Below, piece after piece: positions 12,901 to 25,238 of a stretch of DNA of 64,000 nt (its first letter is position 1; each line of letters opens with the position of its first letter). The stretch lies in assembly GCA_949358305.1 (NCBI GenBank), contig OX442315.1, positions 32,886,427 to 32,950,426 of the forward strand. Direction: 5' to 3'. The position numbers and the translations under genes were made by a program. Source of the DNA: Strigamia acuminata. Taxonomy: Eukaryota > Arthropoda > Chilopoda > Geophilomorpha > Linotaeniidae. The notes beneath the pieces were generated by a model. It did no database searches, had not been told where the DNA came from, and was given only the letters and a program-made list of their open reading frames with translations.

Positions 12901-15900
12901 TTAGTCAAAAGAGGGCGCTGACCTCTTTTCTTGATCGGTTACATGGAGTTTAGGCTTAGATGCGATCTTTCCGTTGGACTTCGGATGGTTTTAAGTCACA
13001 TTAAGCGATAAAAGTTTTCTTTCTAAATTATTAGGAAAGAGATAAACATGTTGAAAGAGTAGAAAGAGAAAAAAAAGGCAAAGTGCTTTGAAACAGTACA
13101 CTAGTACAAAAGTGTTGTCTTCAAACGGCTTTTATTGCTTGGTGTTTGCAAAAATAAAAAAGGAACGGAACTATAGGAAGGAAAATAAAAAAAAATCATC
13201 GTGTTTTAGATTTTTGTTTTTGTTTTCTCGAGCGGGTCCAAGCAATGGCTGGCAAATTAACAAGACCAAAATGAAACGTACTTCATGTTAATTGCCGATC
13301 TAATGGAACATACGATCAAACTGATACATCAGTTGTAAAAACAAGCAAAATCATTTAATTTTAAACCCTATTTTGCGTTTAAAATGTTTATTTACTCGTA
13401 AAACCGTGGACAAACGATGAAATTAGTGTTAAATAATGTAAAAAAGGTGCAGTTTTCCATCCAACCGTGTCTAAACAAACAAGTTGGTTCGAAACCCATG
13501 AACCGTGATGCGCCATTTTGTCCCCTTGAAACGCAATAAATTATAAGAGAAAGACGTTTGCTATCATTAGCGGTCAACCCAATATTAGCAGCTCAATCTC
13601 CCGCAATTGAAAGCCATTTATAGATAATTTCTCAAGATAGAAAATGTAAATCACGCACCGACGATGCGGTTTCACTGCTTGTGCGCATCAGAGGTTAAAC
13701 CTGTTAATGCGTGGCGACAAGAGAGCCAATCAGCGACTTAATTCCTAATCCACTTTTCACTTTACGCAATTTATTACGGATAAAATTAATTCTAAAAATA
13801 ATTTTATAATATTTTCTTTAAAAAGAAATGGCAAAACTTAATCCTCGCTAATTAAAATAAATGACTCCTTCGTTCGTTTCAAGGATGAGCGTTTCTTAAG
13901 CGCGTGACTCTTCGGGGGACATGCCAATAGAGAGAACAGCCGTTGCTGATCGCCTTGATTAAGCTCTTGGAAGTGAATTTCTCTTGAGAATGTGAAGGTG
14001 GAGGTTAGAGGGTGTCTCTATCGAAATTTGACGCCCCCACAACGAATTCAATCATCAGCCGATTGAGGATTGGGGGGAAGAAGGGGAAGTTTCTCTAGCT
14101 CGTGACCCCTTGGCGGTATCGATCGGCCTCCGATAGGTGTCGTCTGTCCCTGTGTTGTGTTAGATGGGAATGGCGGATTTGGTTGAGTGATAAATGGTAT
14201 GCCTGTTGCCAAAACAATTTGCAAGTAAAATGTTTTCGATATGGAACGTTACATGACCACTGAGGAAGGCAAAACAAGGATTTGCCGTTCCAAATTGAGA
14301 CACGAGATTAACGTGCGCAAAAAATATCGACATCAAAGATTTATGACTACTATGCGCGTTTCTTTTGCTGCTTTCTTCGAGTCGAACCGGTTTTTGCGAT
14401 TGTTTCGTAAAGCAGAATTTGATTAAAGACTAAAGGGAAACACGACATCGTTTGTCACTATTTGATTTTATTATTTTAGTTAGAAATATCGAATTAAATT
14501 CCATTCATTGTATTTTTATCAACGATAGTGTTCGATTTTAATGTGTTTGAGAGTTTTTAATGCATTTCGAGGTGCGCGTGCGAATAAATTGTGTAGTTTG
14601 ATATGCGAAGGGAACCTCCGGGGCTGCATTTCTCGAATTTCTGATGATGGTTTCGATTAAAACGGAATGTGTTGCAATTGGATGTCAAAATGAGTGTGAA
14701 AGTTGTGAAAACGATCGCTGCAATTCGTCATTTTTCCAAATTCGACCTTTCCTCGCACTTCTTAGCGGTTAGAAAACGGTAAGAGCATTTTAAGAAGATA
14801 ATCTGGCGGAATTTGTTAGCACGGTCTTAACCTCCATCGCAGACTTTAACACCTATGTGCGTGATAAATAGTTGGGGTGCGTCGACTGCAAAGCTCCAGT
14901 GCCATCAGAGAAGCCGAGATTGAGGCGGAGTTTTTTCCTTTATTATGAGTTTATCATAGAATAAAAAGCTCGGGGTTTAACTCGGGATAGAGAAAAGGAA
15001 ATGGGATGTTGATAAGTGATAAACCGAGCTTCTACAATACGTTAGATAACATATTTCCAAACTCTTAAACCCATATAGGGAGAAAAAAAAATCAGTAAAT
15101 AATAAAAAAAAATAAAAGAAAAAAGAAAGTAATTCCTGGTCTCGAAAATTCCACTCTGCAGACCAATAATTGCATTAGGCGATTGCAGGCGAGGCAGTTA
15201 GGTGCCTTGGTTTTCATCCTTAATGGACGCCAGCGCCACCCATTGCTTCACAGGCCAAGCGAGGTCGTCTGGCTATACTACCCAGGGGTTCAATCCAATT
15301 TTTGCTCACTAGGCTTCCCCGTGGCAGGCTTTGCGAGGGATAGAATAGAAGCATTTCTTTTTTTTCGCTCAAAAATGATTTCATCCGATGGAAATGCCCA
15401 CCTGCAATACAACGTCGAGTGTGTAACGTGTCTTTTTCCCGAGGTTTGGCTGCAAGTAATTGAAAAGGCTAAATTACAGCCACGTCAAGCGCGTGCCTCG
15501 TCGACTGGTTGCCCAGACGCCCTTGGGTAAAGATTTATGGGTTTTGACAATCAGGAGATCGCCGTCGTCGTCACCACCCACCCGCTACACCATCACGCCA
15601 ATTGCAGTGTTGTGATGAAGGGCTATTGGTCGTCTTATTTCTGCACTCAATTTTATAACTGTGTAGTATAATGGAGTGTCAGTTTGACCATTGATTCTGC
15701 TTATCGCGATGGAGAGTTCTTTTATGCGCAAATGTGAATGGCTCGAAAGATTTATTAAACTAAATTAAATTAAGTATGGGTTTTTCTAGTTATTAGAAAT
15801 TTACTGTTAATAATGTTTAGAGTTTTGCTTAAAACCAATCGTTACGGATTATTTTTAGTGATAATAATCATCAACGAAAAGAAAATTAAAAATAAGAAAA

Positions 15901-18900
15901 AATGTTAATAATGTTCTAGCAAAAAACAAGTTTTTGATATTTTTATTTTTTTAAATGTGGAAAACGTTTTTTCAAAATCAGGGAAAAATAATTGCACAAA
16001 TGAAAAAATTTCTAAAAGACGAAACAAGTTTATTAAAAAGGAAAATTAAAAAAACGAGGTAAAAAAAAAAAAAGAAAAAAACTAACAAAAATTGTGTACA
16101 AAATAATTACGGAGTATAAAATAAATAAAAGTTCATTGGTCGTTAATTCAGCTCATATTTGATGCAGAAAAAAAATCGCCAAACTATCTGTACCTTCACT
16201 AATTGAAGCTAATTAAAACACCACGCAAAGCTGCATGCAATTGAGTTGACTTAAAAAAATATTAAAATCCGTTGCTTAAAACTCGGTTAAACGCAAATTT
16301 AAAGCTGAGGTTGAAGCCGGGCGAATCAAGGAGGTAATGTAAACGAAAAAAACGAGCAGAAGTGCGCAATTTTATTTGCATTTTTCTCCCTCTTTAAATG
16401 GTCTTTCTTTCTAGTTTAAACTGCCAGGTGGCTGCCATCAACCTGTGCAGTCGAATGTCTCGGTGAATTGTCTTATAGCGCATGCCAAGTTGAACGACTC
16501 GTGATTGTAGGGGCGATAGAAGCAAGGCTCCATAAACCATTCCCTTCCTCCATTGCCTAGCCAGCCATCTCGTCGGTGTATATCTATAGCCTATAGCAGA
16601 TATTTCCGAGGTCATTTATTTTTTATCGCTTCAGATGCTCGACCGAGATCGCTTTTCTCTGGGAGAGCGACGCAAGGAAATCATCGAATAGCCATTTTTC
16701 TTTTTGCTCAACTCATTTTTCTGTCTCACTTGTTTCTCAGCTCTCTTTATTCCAACTCTTGTGTTGCTGCTATCACCTATTTCGATCCTTACAAACAAAG
16801 CGATAGCGATCGATTAGGGATAAACGATTGGTCTATTTTCTTCTAGACCACTTTAGAAGATGGACTCGTTTCTTTCAAACTTTCGAGCGCTGAGAGATAA
16901 TAAGGGAAAGAGAAACTTTCTCTTTTTCCTTTGAGAGTTTGACGTCTAAATAGATATTGATTCGAAGTCAAGTGATCTATTTTTTTGTACAATTGGTTGA
17001 TCTTTTTATTTACTATTCTGCATTTAAAAAAAAAATAAAATAATATAACATTTGAGATGATTTGGTCAATATTTTGTCTCATAACGTCAAGCAGAAAAAC
17101 CTACAATTTTGCAGAGAATCTTCGAGAAAATTCCGAAATTCCACAAACTAAAATTCAAATCCTCTGAATATGGTTTTTAAAATATTTTTTTTTTCCGTTC
17201 TGTTCAAAAAAAAATTTCTCGTGTTGTGTTAATATGCGGAAAGGAGATTTGTAAACTGCGAAATTAAAATGTAATTACGAGGTGGCGGGTTTATTAATTT
17301 CCTACAAAATTAAACGGTCAGATTACAACTGTTTTATTTTTAAACGTAATAAGAAAACATTTTAGATTAAACGACTTAATTGTGAAACGTGAAACCAGAC
17401 ACAAAAAGACGACAGAAAAAAATTATCTCTCCGCTTGAAAACATGATAGGAAAACCACAGGCTCCAGTTATTTGATCGTGTTAAAGTCATTTTCGATCTT
17501 TTGGTGCAGTGTGTGTTGATAAATGAGTGTTGAACCACAAGGTAAGAGCGGAAGTTGTGTAAAAGTTTGAATGGTGAGATACATTTCAGGTTCCTTACCA
17601 CAATGTAATTTATACTGTCCGTTACCTCTTGTTCGAAATAAAGGGAGCGCTGCTTGATCAAGTTTCAGAAGGAATTTTTGAAAAATTGATAAACCATAAT
17701 GGGATAAGATAAGCAACATGGCGTCGTAGCGATCTGAGATATAGTACCGTTTGTCGAAACTTCAGACTTCCTTCAAGTCGAAAATTTGATTTTTATTTTT
17801 TATTATTGACAGTTTTATGGCCATTTGCAATAAAAGTGTTTTATTGAGAAGAATTTGGTTTTCTACAAAATGACGTTTGACATCGGTTGATGCTATTGTG
17901 ATGTTGACAGATTGACAAGAGAAGCAATATAAAATAATAGCTTCAGCGATTGAAACTGAGACGTTGTTGATGTGTTTTATAATTGCTTTTTCGTGGTTTT
18001 TTCTGTTCACTTCCCCCATCTCTGAGGGCGTTTAACTGTGATCGAACACGGGCAAACAAACGACGAATATTTTAAACTCAAATCTGGACATTTGTTTATC
18101 TTTGCCGCACTTCACGAAACAAATAAGAAATGATTTTTTCCTCAAAGAATCGAGTCACGAATACACTATAATTTTATTTTTGTTAATTTACACGTTAAAA
18201 AATCTGGATTTTGGTACTAAATAAATAAATTCCGTTTGTTAAAGAAACGGAATTTCCTGTTTTCACAAATTACAGAATATTTCTTTACATCAAATTCATT
18301 TTTTACATTTTTTTACAGACATTAAACTTCCGGTCAGTAATTTTTTTCGTAAAAAAAATTTTTTTTCAGTGTAATTTTTTTTCTAATTTAAAAAAAAAAT
18401 CAAAAGCGATGATTTTATGACATTGAAGCATTAACTCGAGTAAAAAAAAATGAAAGCACGCTTGATAGGCTAAATGTGTGACTTTAACAGGACGTCGAGA
18501 GCATTAAGAAAGAGACGTCTGCGCAAAAAGAGGTGTCTAGAATGTCCAAGTGAACGATCCATCAGCGGGATTTTCTCAGCCCAAAGTCAACACACATACA
18601 TACCTCCTATTGGGAGGTGAAGACGGGTCGACCACGACCTTTTATCGACTTCTATAGTGGTGTAGGTGGTGAAGTTTTTTTTTCCCTCCCTTCTTCTTCC
18701 CTTTATGCTTTCCAGTTCCCACTTTCACACTGATCGTGTTCGATCGCCTCTTTAATCAATCGCTTGTCTTGGAACTTCAACTTGATTGCCTGCCAATAAC
18801 TATTTGTCCTCTTAAAAGCGGGCTTGGGAACATTAGAGTGGTAATTTTTTGCATTTGCGATACCATTTTCTTTGCTAACGGAAGTTGTCCACCATCCGTC

Positions 18901-20513
18901 AGTTGTCATTGCTTAATTTGTCTTATTTCTACTTTGTCTACACACAAAAAAAACTCTTTAAATATAAAAAAAAAAAAAAAAAACTTTCTTTTATTGTGTT
19001 TTTTTTTTTATTTTATTTTTTTTACAAGGCAATGATTTGAAATTCCATTCCTTTCATTCTTCACAGACAACATAAAGAATACGATTTTTTCCCTCCTCTA
19101 CATTTTGCACAATCACGGATTCTTGGCACCATATCTTCACTTGAGCTAAAAGAAGTAAAAAAAAAAAGTAAAAAATAAAAAATTAATTCTGTTTATGTAG
19201 AGAGAAATGACAGAGACATTCCACGAGCAAGTTTTATGAAAGTCGTAAGCGGCTCCTAGATGGCGTGCTAAGGGCCTCATCAAAGGGCACAGTGCCTTAA
19301 GGGTTGGTTCTTTGGCTTTAATGGGCTAGTGAAAAACGAAGTCTTCTTTTACGCCATACTATGTGGTTGCAATCACCCTTTGTATCTCGTTAGGTTTAGG
19401 CAACTTGGCATTGAAGCCAATAAATCAGTGGCTTCCTCTTCTCACTTTTCCAACCCTCTGGTGTCTGCACAGCTTTTTCCACGTGATGACTTTGAGGATG
19501 GAATTCGTCAGTGCAAGTTATGGCACACCGTAATGCATTGAAACTCATTGGCTGCACCATTCGTCTTGGATATTTGGTTCTTTCTGCCTCACTTCGCGCC
19601 GCATTTCTTACAATTAATCAATATCAATGATTATTGATGTACAGCAAAAAGAGAGTAATTGCTTATTGCTTCGTTTCTTGTGTTTTTTTCTCTTTATTCA
19701 ATACCCACATTCGACCTAAGCTGGTTTTTTTTAATTTCGAATTTGAAATTTGCATTTTTTTGAGTGAAAATGCATTTGTATGAACATTTTTATAAATACC
19801 AATGTTTACCATTGACCAAAATGGTATTAATCAATAATTTGAGGATTACCAGAAGTGAATAAAGTGGTATGCAGAAGCGTGGCACTGCAATTGCGGTATT
19901 TTTCTCGTAGTTGAGCTTTTCATTTTAACTTTTTTTTGTTCTAATTGAATTCAGAGTTGAAATATTTCAGCCGTCTGAATTTTACAACTGTACCACTTGA
20001 AGAGAAAATGTTTCCATTGCACATTATTCGTTGTATGAACAGTCTAGTGGTCCTCAAGTATGTTGGCACTGGAAGATTTCCCTAAACACATGTGATGTCA
20101 TTTGCAAATGATGGCTTCCATTTTGTGTGTCTGAATTGTCGCTGCAACGAGTCGCGATAAATTTTTTAACACGATGGATTCTGGGTAAACAAAATTTATT
20201 CCGACGTCGATTCAGACTCTGAAACAATTGCACGACTCCATGCACCACCAAGAGCCGGAAAGAATTCGTTTCTGCCAGCGTTTTGGATTCTGTGGTCAAA
20301 CATAATTTAAACGTCAACCAGACCAGCCTCGACCGAAAGATTTTCAAATTTTTAAATTCTAAACACTAACTGTAGATACAAATATCTTAGTAATCAAACG
20401 AGGCCTATTTTAACACATAATTTAGCCAATTTAATAACTTTCCGTCTGGTTCAAAAACATATTTCACAATGTACAGCACGTCGCCGAAGTATAGGCCTAT
20501 TATTTATACATCA
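9913..20513. other. 10.6 kb non-coding stretch
   Basis: No supported gene. It contains A/T tracts (12120-12290, 15040-15130, 16020-16140) and one GC-richer block at 10790-11110 with TGCGCAGGCGCA (NRF1-like) and a GATATAAATG word. It also has the hairpin at 18227-18255. Open frames around 15183-15530 and 16553-16846 have no recognisable similarity or splice context. Confidence 0.55.
18227..18255. repeat. Perfect 11-bp stem hairpin
   Basis: AAATTCCGTTT and AAACGGAATTT flank a 7-base loop (GTTAAAG). It lies in A/T-rich non-coding sequence. It could be a folded RNA element or the core of a decayed MITE; nothing nearby decides. Confidence 0.6.
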
Positions 20514-20730
20514 AATAATGCATTTTATAATACATTTGAAAAAATGCATTTGATAATATAATTGATAAAATGCATTTGATAATATAATTGATAAAATGCA
20601 TTTGATAATATAATTGATAAAATGCATTTGATAATATAATTGATAAAATGCATTTGATAATATAATTGATAAAATGCATTTGATAATATAATTGATAAAA
20701 TGCATTTGATAATACAATTTATACATTGCA
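20514..20730. repeat. 26-bp tandem array, 8 copies
   Basis: ATGCATTT recurs at 20518, 20544, 20570, 20596, 20622, 20648, 20674 and 20700, exactly every 26 bases, within the unit ATGCATTTGATAATATAATTG plus ATAAA. The central copies are identical; the first and last are degenerate. Because 26 is not a multiple of three and the unit lacks stops on the minus strand, it opens long artificial minus-strand frames. Confidence 0.95.
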
Positions 20731-23700
20731 ATATAATTTCAGTGTATTTTTGAAGCATGTGGGAAGACGTTTTCCCTCGATTTGTGTCTTCCGTACAATT
20801 TAAAAATTGTCTAGCATTTTCCAAGACCGTCTTTTGATCTTTAAAAGCACCGCACTACTGTTTTTATTTCAGGCGTTATTTTGTTTTGACCGAGAGCAGC
20901 GACGCGAATGAGTTTTCATTTTTTCCTTGATTTATGAACAATTGTCTATTTGTCGAGGTTACCACACATGGTTTATTTTGTCATCCACGCTACGCCTTTC
21001 CTGACTTCAATTGCATTTAAACCACAGTTTTATTCCAATATTCACAACAAAAAAAATTGCACAATTGCTTGCCCGTCCGTCCATTAATGCCAACAAAACA
21101 GTTGTCAGCATTTTCTAAGAGTAGTCATTTTCATTCTCGAGTCGAATGAACAAACATAAACGTCTTGTTTGTCTTTAATATTTTTTGGTCAGCATTTCTT
21201 TTATAGTCGCAACCTCAGAGAGGCGCAGGTGGTTTAGGGCTGGCATTACTGAAGCGTAACTTGCCTTTAGCTCTCAAGTTGAATGCTGGGCGGTGCTAGG
21301 AGTGAGTAGTGAGTTAGTTTTGTTTGAAAAGATATGTGTGTGGCGTCGATGCACTGCCTCTTAATTACTCTAGTGACGGAATTCAAATGATGAAACCTCG
21401 AGGTCCTTTATTGCAGAGGGGAGACTGACGGGTACAAGTAAAGCCAGTAAAACAAAAGCATCGACCACTGACTTCATTCTCTTTCATTCTCTTGGTGCAT
21501 TCCGCCGCCTGGCGGGCGACAAGCATTGCAGATGGCTCGTGGGTTGGATTTTTGCACAACAAACTTTCCACTCTGATGTTGCCTAATAAGATGTAGTGCA
21601 GTGAAGCTCCCCCACTGTTCCGTGCGGAGCTTTTTATTGTAGAGGAAGTTGATGAGGGGCGCGCGGATGCCACCAATTTTTTTTTAATACTGTAAGGAAG
21701 GATTTTCATTTAGGAATTTAGATTAGGGCTTTGCCAGCTGATGTGGTGGTGACAGCACGAGCGAAAGAAGTGCGAAGCTTTGTATATAATAAGCGGCTTT
21801 TTAATTATTTAGTTTTAGATGTTTAATGAAATTTCATTCGCCTTCTAACCCTTTTTTTAAATAATAAAATAGTCCATTTTTTTAGATGGAAGGATTTTTT
21901 GCTATTTATATTCATGATGTAGTTTTTTTTTAAAGGGGGTTTGTTTCCCCGGTATTTATTTCATTTGCTGTCTCAATAAAAGCAATTTGCCATTAAATAT
22001 AATTATCACGACGCTGCGTTTGGTTATAATTTATAATTTAGGTTTGGGTGTTGTTGATGTTGAAATCGATTATTTTTAAACACTTTATCATCGAGTCTCT
22101 AATATTTTTTTTTCTTTTTTAAAAAAAAGAAAACTTTGTGCTTTGTTTTATTGCTAATTAACTTCAGTCTTATGTCCAAGCAGTTGCAATTTATTTAAGT
22201 TATTGCTTCAACAAGTGAAGTTAATCTGTTTATATACAAGTTTACACGCCAGATGATTCAGGAAAAATCGTATATTAAGGTTTATTAAAATAGTAAAATG
22301 TGTTTGAAGTCGTAAAATTATCTGCTTAAATAATGACATATAACAAAAAATATTTTACTTGTTAACTGCAAACAGCTCAAATAAAACCAACGTAGAAAAA
22401 TGACATTTAAACGCATCATTTTTTATTTTTCATCAACAACAATCAGTGAAAGATTCGACGAGATCTTCAATTATCAAATTGGCCAGCTAAGACTTGTTTA
22501 TTTCATTTCAAACAGATTTCTTAGTTTTTTAGGTAAACATGTTTGTATTTTTAATTAAAAAAAAGTCTTGATTGTAATATATTTAAAAAAAAAAAAAAAA
22601 AAACGATTTATATAAAAGTAGAGCTAATGATTCTTTCTTTGTGCCCAGCCGCGAAGCCTCCCTTTGGAATTCAGGCGGAGCTTCTAGACTATCACGAGAA
22701 TTACTATATAGACTGGACCCAAACTAACCTCAAACTCAGTAATTTTTTTTTCTTCTTTTCCAACCCACAAAGAAAGATGATGATACATCAAACAAGAAGC
22801 GCATGCGTTTACCCTTGTTGTCCTCTTGTGCAATCTTCTCTTTAGTTCAAAGGAACAAAAGCCAATTGATGACGGGGCGCCTGCCGTCTTTGTCTCGCCA
22901 CAAGTCGAGCCGACGTTGTCTGCCTAGATGGCATAAACGCATGATGAGGTCACTAGGACAATTCGTGCCGTTCGTTCGATAGAGGGCGTTTTCCAAACAA
23001 AAGACAGTGATACGAAAAGCAGTCGAAAGGGGATTGAGGAATTCCGGAAATGATTGCACGACTGCTCATCATTTGATTCATTTTTCAAAATCGAGAGTTC
23101 TTTGCTCGGGTTTCCTTTCCTGCTGCTAGAAATTTGAATTATTTTTCGGCCAATTGAACGAGAGAAATGAGCGCTAAACGTGGAATTTATGGTTGTTTAT
23201 TAAAGAAATTCTCATTTCTTGTTTTTTTTTTTAAATGTTGGATCGTTTAATTGCATTTTATTTAGTTTCTTCAGATTCTGAACAAGGCATGATTTAGCTA
23301 AAGGGATTTAGGGACGTGATTTGAATAGAATATCTCTGGAGGCAAGTAGGAAGAACGTAAATGAATGCGATGTTTTTCTTTTGTTTGTACACGTGTTTCT
23401 AGAATTGACAATTTTTAAACATTATCGGTTTCTTTGTTTCGCTCGACGTGACTGAACAAAAAAAAATTGGAAAAACACAATTGAAATGTTTTCAGAAAGA
23501 ATTAAAAAACGTAAAATTTGGAATTAAAAAATGAAAAACAAACATTTATATTTTTTGAACTCCCATTTTCAGTTTAATACTTTGGAGAAGAATTCGAGTT
23601 AATTAAGACACAAACCGGTCGCAAATAAATTGCAGGTTAAAAGGTAAACCAGCCCAGACTATAAATTAGCCCAAATATAACCCCATTTGCATCTCAAAGA

Positions 23701-24986
23701 GCCAAAGGAGACATTTATCCATTATTTTTAATGCACTCAAACATATCAACACAACCGCTGATCTCAGCACAAACATTAATTCAAATCTCAAACGAGATAT
23801 ATCGAGCGAATAATTAATCCAAGACGCCCATTAACAAACTATAAGCCTGAAACCAAAGCAAAATGCACATGATTATAACTCATCATAAGTAAAAAGTAAA
23901 AGATTAAACAAATTTCAAAATATAAACCAAAAGGATGATTAAATAAAAGAAAAAAACGAATCATTACGCGTGTTAAACCACCGAGAAACATTAATTACCC
24001 CAATCTCCTAATCATCACATCTACTTTCACACATTCCTCGCAAAGTTGATAACTCTTTTACATGAATGATGGGTGTTTTGTTGCCATGACTACATAGAGG
24101 GTGCAGTTACCCGATCTGTCCCATAGCAAGAGCGCAGGCACTCGCCGTAATTTCCGGGCGATGCATCTCCCATTACGAGGGGTTAATTGCGTTATTTAAG
24201 CCTGTTTACTGTAAGGCTCTCTGTTTCACTCTCTCCCCCACCTCCACCCTCCATTTCACATTCACATCCTGAGCCCCCCGTTTGTTTTTCTGCCTCGTTT
24301 TCCTTTCCCTTCACTGCGCCAAGCGTTCATATTGATTTTCACCTAATCCTTCTTCTTCATTCCATTTTATTCGCAATTTTTTAGAATTAAAGCGCGTAAA
24401 CAAGTGATTGGAGTAGTGTAGCATGCGGCGTATTGACTGAATTAAACTTAAAGAAGACATAATCGGGGATAAGGAAAAGGGAAAGAAAGATGTCGGTGCT
24501 TCTTGTGTTGTTGGTAAATGCACTTGTGATGTCCTCGTCCCTGAGGGAAGTAAGAGTGGTATATATAATATAAGAATCGTATTTGTGTCCACCTTGGGCT
24601 TTCTTTTTTTGCTCAAGTGATGGATGATTAAAATTTTACCACGGGGTTTCGGGGTTTTGGGCTGAGACTCTCGTATTTTGGGCTGTTCGAATGGCTTCTA
24701 TCCTTTAAGGGTTTGGACCGTTGCCCAGTTTGTGGAGAAAAAATATAAATAAGAAAGAGAAGAAATTTATGAAGCTGTGTGATCAAATGTAAAAATCCAA
24801 TGATAAAAAAAAGTTGTGCAGAAGGTGATAAAATGGCATTAGAAGCTCAATAATACTCAAAATAATAAAGACAATCAACTTAAAGGAAGAATAAGTTGAT
24901 AAAAACATCGTAAAATGTGAAATTAATGCCTTGAAAATGCGCAAAATCGAATTTACAAACTCAAAAGTGTAAATTTTTATGTTTTT
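20731..24986. other. Non-coding, no gene recognised
   Basis: Poly-A/T runs and pyrimidine tracts (24220-24310). No tandem arrays, inverted ends or domain-bearing frames were seen. Confidence 0.55.
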
Positions 24987-25238
24987 GTCAAATGTGACGC
25001 TAGTTCTCAAATTGCAAATGATGAGACGTCTAAAGTCCTAGTAACAAGTTGAAATCCTAATTGAAAAGTTGTAAGTTTAAAAAATTGCAAATGGCGCTTG
25101 ACGGCGAAGAAGAACACACACAATGCAATAAAATAAAAATATAATAAGTAAAAATCATTTTCAAAACAAAATGCAATATTTTAAACGCATTAAATCATTA
25201 AATCAAGAGATAAAACAAAATAAAAACACGGTTTTCAG
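24987..25238 (+). repeat. Dispersed direct repeat, copy 1
   Basis: Matches 30381-30648 in the same orientation. Shared blocks include GTCAAATGTGACGCTAGTTC (one mismatch), AGTAACAAGTTGAAATC, ATAATAAGTAAAAATCATTT and GATAAAACAAAATAAAAAC. An interior stretch differs in length. No inverted ends or coding frame were found, so it is either an old segmental duplication or a SINE/MITE-like family. Confidence 0.85.

Noticed and set aside
15183-15530. 115-codon plus-strand frame in GC-richer DNA
   Set aside because: No start context or recognisable motif. GC-richer sequence opens frames by chance.
20525-20824. 99-codon minus-strand frame with INYIIKCILS-type repeats
   Set aside because: It is a by-product of the 26-bp array; the repeat has no stops in that strand.
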